From Labrenzia sp. VG12 (GTDB lineage Bacteria; Pseudomonadota; Alphaproteobacteria; Rhizobiales; Stappiaceae): DNA of 64,000 nucleotides. A program made the translations under genes and the position numbers. The notes below the pieces were generated by a model, which saw only the letters and a list, made by a program, of their open reading frames with translations, had not been told where the DNA came from and did not search any database. The stretch lies in NCBI RefSeq assembly GCF_002237595.1, contig NZ_CP022529.1:2790001-2854000 (forward strand), read 5' to 3'. This document shows, piece after piece, positions 42,162-51,711 of the stretch; positions within the stretch are counted from its first letter, which is position 1; each line of letters starts with the position of its first letter.

Positions 42162-42840
42162 GAGACTGGTTGCCGCAGTGGCATTGATCACGCTGTTTGC
42201 GATGGCAAATGTGCAGCCGCTGTTCGCGCAAGGCAGGATCAGTGCGATTACCAACAAGGCGGACGCGCAGAAATACATCAACGAACTGCTGTCATTTCAG
42301 GAAGGGGCAGACAAGCTGAATCTTGCCGAGGACGGCCTGCGCGATTCAGTGACCAACCAATACGAAGCGGTCCTGAGATCCGTCAACGACTCGGACACGA
42401 TGAACGAGGTGTACGACAAGCTCAATCGCCTGGACTTTTCACGCATGGACGATGCAACCTTCGATGCCAAACAGGCGGCCGAATTCGTCGGACATTTCGC
42501 AAGGAATTCACAATTCGCCGAGTTGCAGGATCTCGCCGCGCAGATCGAGACCACCCTGATCACGCAGATCAACATGATGGAGCGGTTCAAGCAGTCTTTC
42601 CGGAACGGGGATGCCGACGCCATTGTGAGAGACTGGAACTACCTGAACAGCATACGGGACAGCAGTTCCGACTACTGGAACCAGTTTCTCGACATCCTGA
42701 ACGGACAAGCCGACAAGATCGCCGAAATCTACGGCGTAACCGAACAGACAGAGGTGATCGGGTGTCCCTACGCGCCGAATTCAAGGCAGTATTTCATGCA
42801 TTGTATCGGCGAAGATGAGCTGTCACGCAGCCCGAACTGA
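42148..42840 (+). CDS. Exported helical protein, unknown function
   Basis: ATG 42148 has GGGGAGGCG at good spacing, inside the end of the preceding gene. The 230-residue product has a signal peptide (LVAAVALITLFAMANVQPLF, then AQ). The mature part is largely helical and acidic (YINELLSFQEGADKLNLAED, FVGHFARNSQFAELQDLAAQ), with two cysteines at the C-terminus (VIGCPYAPNSRQYFMHCIGE) that could form a disulfide. No known domain is recognised. It lies within the run of exported proteins and may be part of the same assembly. Confidence 0.68.
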   Translation: MVATERLVAAVALITLFAMANVQPLFAQGRISAITNKADAQKYINELLSFQEGADKLNLAEDGLRDSVTNQYEAVLRSVNDSDTMNEVYDKLNRLDFSRMDDATFDAKQAAEFVGHFARNSQFAELQDLAAQIETTLITQINMMERFKQSFRNGDADAIVRDWNYLNSIRDSSSDYWNQFLDILNGQADKIAEIYGVTEQTEVIGCPYAPNSRQYFMHCIGEDELSRSPN

Positions 42841-42910
42841 CCTTCGAGACAGGCGCGCGGGAAGCGCTCTTCCCGAACGGTTGCTTCAAGGAAAAAGGAA
42901 CTCGTGAGTG

Positions 42911-44515
42911 ATGAGACTTTTTCGCGACACCAGACCAGACCAATACGTTCCGGCTGCCGTTCTCGCAGTTCTTTTCCTGGCGGCATCGTTTCAGCCTGCC
43001 GGTGCCCACATGCTCAAGGAACGGGAGTTCGTGCTTCAGCCGAAACTGTCTGATGGCTTTGAGCGCATGAAACCGATACTGGAGCGATTGCGGAAGCTTC
43101 AAGAACAGGACGGCGATCCTCCCACCTCCCCGGGTCCTGTGCCCGCTGCAGAACCTCTGGCTCCGGTCTCACCATCGCCTGGCGTGGCAGCGGGAAGTAC
43201 CGCACCGCCGGCGCCCGCCGGTGCGAAAGCTGCCACCGCCCCGCAGATGCCCGTCTCGAACGGCGTGGTTGGTCTGTCCGGGCAGGAAATCGAAGTGCTG
43301 AACACCTACAACAAGGCAACTGTGCGCAGCGGTCCCTCGGTCTCGCCGCAAGTTACCTTGCGCGTACCGACCCTGATTACCCAGCTGCAGACCTATCACT
43401 GGAACAACGCGAAAGGGACGGCACAGGCCGGGGCGATCGGTATTGCGGGTATCGGTTTCTGGCAGGCCGTCGGCGCTCCGGGCATGAACAATGCTCCGAA
43501 CGCGGAATGGATCGCACGGCCGAACCTGGTCCTCAATCCCGGGACTTACGTCATCATGGACAGCGACCCGGCGACATGGGCCACCAACGGCAATGCCAAC
43601 AATGTCGGCTTCGTTGTCGTGAGAGGCATCCCGATTGCAATGCCCTCCGCACAGGTCGCGGCACCGACGGTCGCAGCACCGCCGCCGGCACCCGTTGACC
43701 AGGTTGTCCCCAGCGCCCCTCAGGAAGCGCCGCAGGCTTCAGCTCCACCGCCTCCGTCACCGCCACCTTCCCAGTCGGCCCCAGCTCCCGAGCGGCCCGC
43801 GCAACAGGCAGCAACCGGTGTGCCCGGGGTCGAAGTCGACAAGAACACTCTTCTGGCCATTCAAGCCCTTTTGAACAGGCTCGGGTATCTGGCGGACAAG
43901 CCGACCGGCACGTTTTCCGCCAACACCGGGACCGCGATCTCCCGGTTCCAGCACGACAATGGCCTCCCCTCTGACGGTCTGCCGACACAGGGTCTGAGAG
44001 ACGCCCTGATTTCCGCGGTGAAGCAACCGCCGCAAACACAGGGCGGCGATAAACCCACGGGCGATGGCAATGGCACTCAGACGGCAAAGGCTCCGCCGGC
44101 TGCGCAGGGCCCGTACTCGCATACGGAAGACGAAGTCGGAGACTTTGCCTCATCGCCAGATGCCACGAGGGGCATCTTCAAAAGCCGGCCCAACGGCTGG
44201 TTGGCAAACGGCACCATGCCGGTCGGCGATGTCGATGTCATCCTGTTTGCGACATCAACGCAAGGAGACGTTCAGGTCACCATTCGACCCTGCACGCGCC
44301 AGGCGGAGATGATCGTGGTCAACGAGACGGGTCAGGAGCTGGTCCGGGCCGACGACATTTCCTACGGCTATTACGGCCTCTACACCACGCGCAAGTTGAC
44401 CAATCTTCCAAAGGGCCTTTACGCGGTCATCCTGAAACACACGGGACGTACGCCGTGTGAAGACGAAGCTCAGGGCTGGAACGCCGAGGTTGCCGGACAC
44501 ATAATCGTCCCGTGA
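42911..44515 (+). CDS. Exported protein with peptidoglycan-binding domain
   Basis: The 534-residue product starts at ATG 42911 (an in-frame GTG is directly before it). The signal peptide is VPAAVLAVLFLAASFQPAGA. A Pro/Ala linker leads to a domain at about 135-250 with ITQLQTYHWNNAKGTAQAGA and LVLNPGTYVIMDSDPATWAT, a motif set I recognise from exported bacterial proteins of unknown role. A second Pro-rich linker leads to a PGB_1 domain (LLAIQALLNRLGYLADKPTG, ISRFQHDNGLPSDGLPT). A C-terminal beta domain with VDVILFATSTQGDVQVTIRP ends it. It shares its linker style and PGB domain with the proteins at 38537 and 44570. Confidence 0.75.
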   Translation: MRLFRDTRPDQYVPAAVLAVLFLAASFQPAGAHMLKEREFVLQPKLSDGFERMKPILERLRKLQEQDGDPPTSPGPVPAAEPLAPVSPSPGVAAGSTAPPAPAGAKAATAPQMPVSNGVVGLSGQEIEVLNTYNKATVRSGPSVSPQVTLRVPTLITQLQTYHWNNAKGTAQAGAIGIAGIGFWQAVGAPGMNNAPNAEWIARPNLVLNPGTYVIMDSDPATWATNGNANNVGFVVVRGIPIAMPSAQVAAPTVAAPPPAPVDQVVPSAPQEAPQASAPPPPSPPPSQSAPAPERPAQQAATGVPGVEVDKNTLLAIQALLNRLGYLADKPTGTFSANTGTAISRFQHDNGLPSDGLPTQGLRDALISAVKQPPQTQGGDKPTGDGNGTQTAKAPPAAQGPYSHTEDEVGDFASSPDATRGIFKSRPNGWLANGTMPVGDVDVILFATSTQGDVQVTIRPCTRQAEMIVVNETGQELVRADDISYGYYGLYTTRKLTNLPKGLYAVILKHTGRTPCEDEAQGWNAEVAGHIIVP

Positions 44516-44569
44516 CAACCGGCGAAGGTCGGGCCGGTGCACAACAGGCAGACAGCCGCCGATTGCGAT

Positions 44570-45747
44570 CTACTGCGAGGCCTTCCGGACCAGAAGGTCC
44601 CGCAAGGCCGGCGTGGCTTCGCCTGTCGGAATTTCTCCCTCGACACTCTGAAATGCGATGATTGCGGATCGGAGCTGGTCGTCGACGGTGCCGTTCATGG
44701 AACCGGCCTCGTATCCCAACTGGTTCAAAAGGCCCTTTATCAACATGATTTCGCCTGTATCCAATGCTTCGGATGGCACGGGGGCGGCGCGGAAGCGGCG
44801 GGGAGCGCGGCCTGCGGCGTCGGGGCAATGACGGGGGTCGGTTGCGGTGGCGCAACGGGTTCCTGAGGTGCGGAAACCTCAGGTTCGAACGTCATGTGAT
44901 GCTCTTCCAGGTCGACCCACAACTCCGTGATCGCAAGATCCTTGTACTTGCGGCCGGGATAGACGTCCGTGATTTCAAGCCTGAGAAATTGTGCAGATAC
45001 CGGTTCAGGCAGGCGAATGATCTGGGGGGCAGGCGTGTCGGCAAGCCGGACCGAGCCGACGGGCACGTCGTCGGCGTGGATCGTGACCCTGGCCGGTCTT
45101 GCATTGTCCAGGAAGGTCTTGTTGTTTTTTGCATAACCTGAAATGATTTCAATAGTTTGCACGACCATTGCATCTTCGAAGAGATACTCGATCCATTCAC
45201 CGGTTCCCTCATGTGGACGACCTTCAACCCAGGCTGAGTGTGTGTCGCCGTCAAACGCGCTTCCGGCGCCATAGTAGTTGCGTCCCTGTCTTGGCAGAAC
45301 GGACGATACACAGCCTTCAATGCGACCGAACTGGCCCTGCTCCACAATGACAAAACACAGGTCCTCCGGATCACTGGACCCGGCCACATAGACAATGTTG
45401 CTGTCTGCCCCGGTGTCGGTCGAGGAAGGCAACCCCGGCTTGATGTACTTGCCGTAGGCCCAGCCGCTCGTCCCGTCCTCCAGTGCAACCAGAGCCCAGT
45501 TCCCCTGACGTTTCAGAACGGTAACGATGGTTCCAGGTCCCATTTCGAGCATCATCGGATGACCGGTTCCCGGTCCCCGCCGCATGGCCAGGAAGTTATC
45601 TCCGTTGGGGTTGAGACCGCCGACATAGTCAGCCATGCCCGCGTCACTCAGGAGCAGGCCTGCGGCACACAGGCTTGCGCCAAAGGCTCTGCGGAGCCAT
45701 TGCCGTTTGGCTGGAAAGGTGCAGGGTATTGAATGTTCACAAACCAT
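44570..45747 (-). pseudogene. Frameshifted exported SH3/glycan-binding/PGB protein
   Basis: From ATG 45747 (GGAG at good spacing) the minus strand encodes a signal peptide (LRRAFGASLCAAGLLLSDAG). An SH3-like domain follows (FLAMRRGPGTGHPMMLEMGP, GWAYGKYIKPG). Then comes a domain like the NADase-type glycan-binding or F5/8 module (FDGDTHSAWVEGRPHEGTGE, ARVTIHADDVPVGSVRLADT) and a Pro/Ala linker. At a five-G run (44780-44784, plus strand) the frame breaks into a short nonsense tail. A one-base shift restores EALDTGEIMLIKGLLNQLGY and IIAFQSVEGEIPTGEATPAL, a PGB_1 domain ending at 44570. One base added to the run would repair the gene, so it is a recent frameshift, an error, or a slippage site. 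Confidence 0.65.
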
Positions 45748-46127
45748 CTGCGTCTCCTGGGGTCGCACGTGACTATGGGTGAGACTGCAAGCGGTGGCTC
45801 CCGTCCAGGAACCACACAGGGCGACACGGAAGAAGTCTACGCCTATCCTTCCAACTAATAGTTACCTGGCACAGCTTTGAAAATTGTTAGTTCGCGCAAT
45901 GGCATAGGTCACGAATGAGCAGCCGGCTCGTGATCCGCGGAAATCTGCTGCTCAAATTGCAGCTTCCCCCAACAAGGATGGTGTCGCCCCCCTGCCTTCG
46001 CCGCACCTGAAGGAACCGTTCGGCAAGGCCACCCGGCACCGCGTGGGGGCGCACCAGTCAACTCTTTTTGGTGTCAGGCCTGCGAATGTGCTATGCGCCC
46101 GCAAACAACAACTTCGGGAATGGACCA
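45748..46127. other. Divergent intergenic region
   Basis: About 380 bases between the frameshifted gene and the small ORF at 46128. It presumably holds two promoters. I see no strong hairpin or known operator. Confidence 0.4.
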
Positions 46128-46361
46128 GTGAGCGAACTGACCGTAGCGGACGCAACGAGCCGCATCTATCAATCTCTTCAGGCGGACAATGAGGACATTG
46201 ACCTGCATATCGCAGCGCTCAAGGCGGCGTTGCAGGAAGAGGGCCTGAAGGAAGCGGTACTGGATGCTTCGAAGCTCGTCCAGAACAACCGGTCCGGCCG
46301 CAAGTTGCTCCAGGCCTATTTTCGCCAGCGCGGCGTCAAGGTCACCTTCAAGGCTTCCTGA
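46128..46361 (+). CDS. Small hypothetical protein (77 residues)
   Basis: From GTG 46128 the product reads SELTVADATSRIYQSLQADN, then LHIAALKAALQEEGLKEAVL and KLLQAYFRQRGVKVTF. It is a small soluble helical protein with acidic and basic faces. Two upstream ATG codons (46068, 46086) are in frame, but the start at 46128 gives the most natural N-terminus. I do not recognise a family. The gene is followed by another hypothetical gene in the same direction after 84 bases. Confidence 0.55.
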   Translation: MSELTVADATSRIYQSLQADNEDIDLHIAALKAALQEEGLKEAVLDASKLVQNNRSGRKLLQAYFRQRGVKVTFKAS

Positions 46362-46445
46362 CAGGGTGATGTCACATAGCGGCTTGTCGATCCTGACCGT
46401 GTGTCAGCTGCCGGTGCCCGGTAAGACACCCCGGGCGGGTGCGAC

Positions 46446-46874
46446 ATGAGGCAGACCGGGTCTATCCATCGGGACTGGCTGGAGATCGCCGACTTTTACG
46501 GAGAACTTGCGGCGGGCAAGCCTTCAGACTGCAGGCATTTCGGAGCCCTGGACGGTTTGTGCCGCGCCGTTGCGACGAGCCACCTTGGCGGCCAGCTTTA
46601 CGCCCATACATCTGTCACCAGTCTCTGGATCAGCCAGACGGCCACGCAAACCGACTGGCACAGCTCTTCATTCGAGTTTCTGACGATTACCCCAACGGAC
46701 GCCGGGCTCCTGTTTGAACTCAGGCAATCCGCATCCGCGCGGGGCAAGTGGCAACGGTGCGTTGACGCCGGCAACCTGGTTTCCAGCTTCAACAAGTTTC
46801 TCGAGCAACTCGGCTGGAACCACCACCCGATCGAGGAAATACCGGAAAACGAAGCTCCTCAGAGGTCTCGCTGA
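46446..46874 (+). CDS. Hypothetical protein (142 residues)
   Basis: An ATG at 46446 follows GGGCGGGTGCG. The soluble product contains LDGLCRAVATSHLGGQLYAH, a TSLWISQTATQTDWHSSSFE segment and KFLEQLGWNHHPIEEIPENE. Its mixed polarity fits a compact single domain. No family is recognised. It lies 58 bases upstream of the phosphopantetheinyl transferase on the same strand, so the two could be cotranscribed with the 77-residue ORF. Confidence 0.6.
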   Translation: MRQTGSIHRDWLEIADFYGELAAGKPSDCRHFGALDGLCRAVATSHLGGQLYAHTSVTSLWISQTATQTDWHSSSFEFLTITPTDAGLLFELRQSASARGKWQRCVDAGNLVSSFNKFLEQLGWNHHPIEEIPENEAPQRSR

Positions 46875-46932
46875 CATTGGCCGTCGCAGTTTCAACTGGC
46901 CTCCGCGCCAATCCAGGTGCAAGTCTTGTTTC

Positions 46933-47664
46933 ATGAGAGAACATTCTGACTGTCCGCCGGATCCACGGGTCGTCGGTCTTGACGCGTTGCCGGAGCTGCC
47001 CACCCTGATCGAACGTGGCCAGCCTGTCGCAATTGTTGCCTCAGGCACGGAACGCGGCGCCTCCGCCCTGCTGGAGGCCGGCCTTGTCACTGTCTCTGAA
47101 CGTGAGCGGGCGGACCGGTTCCGGTTGGAGCAGAACCGCCGGGAGCATCTTCTCGGCCGCTCCATCCTGCGCCGCGTGCTAGGCGATGTGCTGAAACTGC
47201 CCCCCGGCGCCGTGCCGATCGAAACGAATGCACAAGGCAAGCCCTACATTGATGGCCAGGCGTGCCAATTCAACCTGACCCATTCCAACGGCTGGGTTGC
47301 GGCCGCCTTTTGCAGGGGGCGGCGGATCGGTGTCGACATCGAGGCAACAGGCCGCATCGATGCGAGCGAGGCGGCAAACCTGTCACGGCTGACCCTGTCG
47401 CAAGCCGAGCAGCGCCTGCTTCTGTCCGCGCCCGCCGATGCGCGGGTCGACCTGTTCCTGCGCCTGTGGCGCATGAAAGAGGCAGTGCTCAAGGCAGAGG
47501 GCTGTGGCCTGATCGACGATCTTCCAAGCCTCGATCTGGCCCACCTGATGCGCCGACCGCAAGGCGAGGTCCGGTTCGGCGGCGCAAGCTGGTCTGTCGG
47601 CGAAGCATCCCCCGAGAACTTGCCACCTTTGGCGATTGCAATCGAGACGTTTCAAGACACCTGA
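46933..47664 (+). CDS. Sfp-type 4'-phosphopantetheinyl transferase
   Basis: This 243-residue enzyme transfers phosphopantetheine from CoA to carrier domains. The Sfp-type motifs are all visible: NAQGKPYIDGQACQFNLTHS (P1/P2), GVDIEATGRID with the Mg-binding Asp and Glu, and FLRLWRMKEAVLKAEG (the W-x-x-K-E-A-x-x-K motif). I chose ATG 46933 (MREHSDCPP) because the upstream open frame overlaps the preceding gene. The likely clients are the two PCP domains of the NRPS 10 kb away. It is convergent with acnB, and the 86-base gap holds an imperfect hairpin. Confidence 0.93.
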   Translation: MREHSDCPPDPRVVGLDALPELPTLIERGQPVAIVASGTERGASALLEAGLVTVSERERADRFRLEQNRREHLLGRSILRRVLGDVLKLPPGAVPIETNAQGKPYIDGQACQFNLTHSNGWVAAAFCRGRRIGVDIEATGRIDASEAANLSRLTLSQAEQRLLLSAPADARVDLFLRLWRMKEAVLKAEGCGLIDDLPSLDLAHLMRRPQGEVRFGGASWSVGEASPENLPPLAIAIETFQDT

Positions 47665-47672
47665 AACAAATC

Positions 47673-47719
47673 TGCCGCGCCAACCATCTCCGAAAAACGC
47701 GGAGACGGTCGGCACGGCA
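47673..47719. terminator. Imperfect long hairpin between convergent genes
   Basis: Two arms of about 20 bases (TGCCGCGCCAACCATCTCCG with CGGAGACGGTCGGCACGGCA) pair at 17 of 20 positions around an AAAAACG loop. There is no U run, but the convergent location suggests a bidirectional transcription end. Confidence 0.5.
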
Positions 47720-47750
47720 GCTGATTTCCAGCCCTTTTGGCCAGTGATCC

Positions 47751-50543
47751 TTAGAAGTGGACCGACTGGGTATCGAGCGGCTTCTGCAGCGGCGGCGCGA
47801 ACTTGGTCAGGTCGATGCCTTCAACCGCGGTCTTGTATTCCTCGACCGTCGGTGTTCTGCCGAGGATTGCGGAGAGAACCACGACCGGGGTCGAGGCCAG
47901 CAGGGACTCGCCCTTCTTGTCGTCGCTGTCCTCAACCACGCGGCCCTTGAACAGGCGGGTCGACGTTGCCAGCACCGTGTCGCCCTTGGCCGCCTTTTCC
48001 TGGTTGCCCATGCAAAGGTTACAGCCGGGCCGCTCGAGATAGAGAATGTTCTTGTATTCGGTGCGGGCCGTGCTCTTGGGTGCACTGTCGTCGAACTCGA
48101 AACCGGAGTATTTCTGCAGGACCGACCAGTCGCCCTCTTCCTTCAACTCGTCGATGATGTTGTAGGTCGGAGCAGCGACAACGAGCGGTGCCTTGAATTC
48201 GACATTGCCGTTTTCTTTTTCAAGATTGCGCAGCATCTGCGCCACGATCTTCACATCGCCCTTGTGCACCATGCAGGAGCCGACAAAGCCCAGATCGACC
48301 TTCTTTTCCGCGTTGTAGTAGGAAATCGGCCGGATCGTGTCATGGGTATAGCGCTTGGAGACGTCGGCATTGTTGACGTCCGGGTCGGCGATCATCGGCT
48401 CGTTGATCTCGTCGAGATCGACAACGACCTCCGCGAAGTATTTCGCGTTGGCATCCGGGGTAAGTGCCGGCTTTTCGCCCGACTTGATTTCAGCAATGCG
48501 CTTGTCGGCAATGTCGACCAGGCCCTGGAGCATCTTGTTGTCGTTGTCCATGCCCTTGTCGATCATCACCTGGATGCGATGCTTCGCGATCTCCAGCGAT
48601 TCAATCAGCGTTTCATCATTGGAAATGCAGATGGAGGCCTTGGCCTTCATCTCGGCGGTCCAGTCGGTGAAGGTGAAGGCCTGGTCGGCCAGCAGGGTGC
48701 CGATATGCACCTCGATGATGCGGCCCTGGAAGACATTGTCGCCGTGCTGTTTCAGCATCTGCGCCTGGGTGGCGTGAACCACATCGCGGAAATCCATGTG
48801 GTCGGCCATGGAGCCCTTGAAGGTCACCTTGACCGATTCCGGGATCGGCATGCTGGCTTCGCCGGTGGCAAGCGCCAAGGCAACAGTGCCGGAGTCCGCG
48901 CCAAAGGCAACGCCCTTGGACATGCGCGTGTGGCTGTCACCACCGATGATGATCGCCCAGTCATCCACGGTGATGTCGTTCAGCACCTTGTGGATCACGT
49001 CCGTCATGGAGTGATAGACGCCCTTCGGGTCGCGTGCCGTAATCAGGCCGAACTTGTGCATGAAGGCCATCAGCTTGGGCGTGTTGGCCTGCGCCTTCAG
49101 GTCCCAGACCGATGCTGTGTGACAGCCGGACTGGTAAGCGCCGTCCACGGTCGGCGACAGCACGGTCGCGGCCATGGCTTCGAGTTCCTGCGAGGTCATC
49201 AGGCCGGTCGTGTCCTGCGAGCCGACGATGTTGACCTTGACACGCACATCGGAGCCCGCATGCAGGGTCTTGCCCGGAGTGGAGCCAACGGCATTCTTGT
49301 TGAAAATCTTTTCAACCGCGGTCAGGCCCTGGCCTTCGTGCGAGATTTCCTTCGACGGGGCAAAGGCGGATTTCAGTTCAACACCGAGAATGTCGCAGGC
49401 AACGCTCTGCAGCTTCTTGCCGAAGACGATGGCATAGGAGCCGCCGGCCTTGATGAACTCGAGTTTCTGCGGCGTGAAGGACGAGGACACATCGACCAGT
49501 TCCTCGTCGCCTTCCCCGTTGTAGAGCTTTTTCTTCTGGGTGTTGATGGTCAGCACCGTGCCGGTTTCAACGGAGTATTTCTGCTCCAGAACCGGATTGC
49601 CATCATTGTTCAGGATCGGGTTGCCGTCTTCATCCAGCTTCTTGACCCAGTTTTTCAGGTCGATGCCGACGCCGCCGGTCACGCCGACGGTGGTCAGGAA
49701 GATCGGGGAGATGCCGTTGGTGCCGGCAACGATCGGTGCGTAGTTGACGAAGGGAACATAGGGGCTCGCCTGCTTGCCGGTCCAAAGCGCAACGTTGTTG
49801 ACGCCAGACATGCGCGAGGAGCCGACACCCATGGTGCCCTTCTCGGCAATCAGCATCACCTGCTTGTCCGGATGCTGCAGTTTCAGAGCCTGGATTTCCT
49901 GCTGCGCGCGCTCGGAGATCATGCACTTGCCATGCAGTTCACGGTCGGCGCGGGAATGGGCCTGGTTGCCGGGCGACAGAAGGTCGGTGGAGATATCGCC
50001 CTCAGCGGCGATATAGGTCACAACCTTGATCTCTTCGTCGATCTCCGGAAGCTTGGTGAAGAATTCGGCCTTGGAATAGCTCTGCAGGATGTCTGTGGCA
50101 ATGGCGTTGCCGGCGGCATGCGCCTCTTTCAGACGGTCGGTATCGGCTTCGTAGAGGAAGACCTGGGTCTTCAGGACGTCCGCCGCACTCCTGGCGATCT
50201 GCTCGTCATTGCCGAGGGCCAGATCGAGCAGGACCTCGATCGAAGGACCGCCCTTCATGTGGGACAGCAGTTCGAAAGCGAAGGCCGGGAGAATTTCCGG
50301 GACGTCAGCCTCACCAAGGATGATCTCTTTCAGGAACCGGGCCTTCGCGCCGGCCGCGCTGGTTGTGCCCGGAAGCGTGTTGTAGATGAAGAACTTCAGG
50401 GACGCTTCCCGGTGCTCATTGGCCGGGTCCTTGATCTGCGCGACGATTTCGTCGACAAGCGCACCATCGTCAATCGGCTTGGGATTCAGACCCTGCGTTT
50501 TGCGTGTCTCGATCTCTTTCAGATAATCGGCATAAAGGCTCAT
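47751..50543 (-). CDS. acnB: Aconitate hydratase B
   Basis: AcnB converts citrate to isocitrate in the TCA cycle and often also hydrates 2-methylcitrate. The 930-residue protein starts MSLYADYLKEIETRKTQGLN and has the N-terminal HEAT-like and swivel domains of the B type. The 4Fe-4S cluster cysteines are seen in LGFVGSCMVHKGD and RPGCNLCMGNQEKAA. Other landmarks are GGDSHTRMSKGVAFGADSGT and TSTRLFKGRV. It is cytoplasmic. It is somewhat longer than E. coli AcnB. The gene stands alone, and upstream (50544-50828) I see no clear regulatory site. Confidence 0.97.
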   Translation of the reverse strand: MSLYADYLKEIETRKTQGLNPKPIDDGALVDEIVAQIKDPANEHREASLKFFIYNTLPGTTSAAGAKARFLKEIILGEADVPEILPAFAFELLSHMKGGPSIEVLLDLALGNDEQIARSAADVLKTQVFLYEADTDRLKEAHAAGNAIATDILQSYSKAEFFTKLPEIDEEIKVVTYIAAEGDISTDLLSPGNQAHSRADRELHGKCMISERAQQEIQALKLQHPDKQVMLIAEKGTMGVGSSRMSGVNNVALWTGKQASPYVPFVNYAPIVAGTNGISPIFLTTVGVTGGVGIDLKNWVKKLDEDGNPILNNDGNPVLEQKYSVETGTVLTINTQKKKLYNGEGDEELVDVSSSFTPQKLEFIKAGGSYAIVFGKKLQSVACDILGVELKSAFAPSKEISHEGQGLTAVEKIFNKNAVGSTPGKTLHAGSDVRVKVNIVGSQDTTGLMTSQELEAMAATVLSPTVDGAYQSGCHTASVWDLKAQANTPKLMAFMHKFGLITARDPKGVYHSMTDVIHKVLNDITVDDWAIIIGGDSHTRMSKGVAFGADSGTVALALATGEASMPIPESVKVTFKGSMADHMDFRDVVHATQAQMLKQHGDNVFQGRIIEVHIGTLLADQAFTFTDWTAEMKAKASICISNDETLIESLEIAKHRIQVMIDKGMDNDNKMLQGLVDIADKRIAEIKSGEKPALTPDANAKYFAEVVVDLDEINEPMIADPDVNNADVSKRYTHDTIRPISYYNAEKKVDLGFVGSCMVHKGDVKIVAQMLRNLEKENGNVEFKAPLVVAAPTYNIIDELKEEGDWSVLQKYSGFEFDDSAPKSTARTEYKNILYLERPGCNLCMGNQEKAAKGDTVLATSTRLFKGRVVEDSDDKKGESLLASTPVVVLSAILGRTPTVEEYKTAVEGIDLTKFAPPLQKPLDTQSVHF

Positions 50544-50828
50544 GATACCCCCGGCGCTTTGGAGTTGATGATCGCTATGACGCCGGGTCGCGTTCTGTTC
50601 TGGCGTGCCGGGTCAAGCTTGCTGGGTGCCCTAATAGTTCAGTATACACTGGTATGCAATCTTTTTCCGAACTGACGATCACCACTCCTGGTGATTGTTG
50701 CAAGCCGATTGATGCCGGCCGGCACACTGCACGTGATCGTTCCGCAGGGCGCAGCACTGCTGTTGTGTTCTGTTCAAGGATAATCTAGATCCAAGGCAAT
50801 CTGAAGACGCGGTCCATTGAGGTAGTTC

Positions 50829-51485
50829 TTGATCGATTTCCTGGATGCTGCCGAGGCATTGGCGCATGAGCTCGACCTGCTGGAAGAGGTCAGCCAAAAT
50901 CCGGCCAAGCGCCATCTCTGGTTCTGGGAAAGCCCGACATGCCTGGTGTCGCCGAAGAACCTGAGCAACAAACCTCTTTTCGAGAAAGCTTCACAAGTCC
51001 TTGAAGCCGAAGGCTGGCCCGTGCACCTGCGCAGCACCGGTGGAGATGTGACTCCTCAGGGCACCGGTATCCTGAACGTCACCCATGTTTACGCGACAGA
51101 ACCCGGCATCCAGGTCGATATCCGTCGGGAATATGACCGGCTCTGCACAGCGATCGAACAGGCGCTTGGGCTGGGCGCCAGCCGGGGCTGGCAACCGGGC
51201 GCCTTCTGCGACGGAGAGTTCAACGTCCAGCTCAACGGCCGCAAATTCGCAGGTACGGCCATGCGCATCCGGCGCGGCAAGGCCGACCGTAGCCGTAGCG
51301 CCGTGCTGGCCCATGCCATCATGCTGATCGAACCGGTGTCTATCGACGCAATTGACGCCATCAACCGGTTCCTCGGCCAACTTGGAGAGGCCCGGCGGAT
51401 CGACCCGGCCGCACATGCCAGCCTGCCGGAAGGCGACAGCAAGGAAGCTTTTGTCAAAAGACTGACCGACGCTTTTGACCTTTAA
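50829..51485 (+). CDS. Lipoate-protein ligase A-like protein
   Basis: The 218-residue protein has the BPL/LplA/LipB fold. LWFWESPTCLVSPKNLSN is followed by the ligand loop LRSTGGDVTPQGTGILNVTH, comparable to the R-R-x-S-G-G motif, and by NGRKFAGTAMRIRRGKADRS, which carries the likely catalytic Lys. Family members attach lipoate or octanoate to dehydrogenase E2 subunits. It lacks the C-terminal domain of full LplA. The start is TTG 50829 with GAGGT at good spacing; no better start lies downstream. Its exact acyl substrate is uncertain. Confidence 0.75.
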   Translation: MIDFLDAAEALAHELDLLEEVSQNPAKRHLWFWESPTCLVSPKNLSNKPLFEKASQVLEAEGWPVHLRSTGGDVTPQGTGILNVTHVYATEPGIQVDIRREYDRLCTAIEQALGLGASRGWQPGAFCDGEFNVQLNGRKFAGTAMRIRRGKADRSRSAVLAHAIMLIEPVSIDAIDAINRFLGQLGEARRIDPAAHASLPEGDSKEAFVKRLTDAFDL

Positions 51486-51711
51486 TCCGCCTCTTGGGAC
51501 CAGACAGCAGGCATCGCTTAGCTCTCTGTCGGCACCTGTCTGAGCACTTTGCCGCTTGTTGACAGACTGGCTCCGGCACGACCGCGGGCCGGATTGCAGT
51601 CACTCCTCCATTTGAAACTTTGCCACGGTCTGCCGACATCCGCTGGCTGACCGCCCTATCCGTCCGTCTTGGCAGAAGGTCGGATTGCCAGCTTGCGTGC
51701 CGGAATGTAAA

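Noticed and set aside
47757..50675. 972-codon plus-strand open frame opposite acnB
   Set aside because: It is a codon-bias shadow of acnB; the minus strand has unmistakable aconitase motifs.
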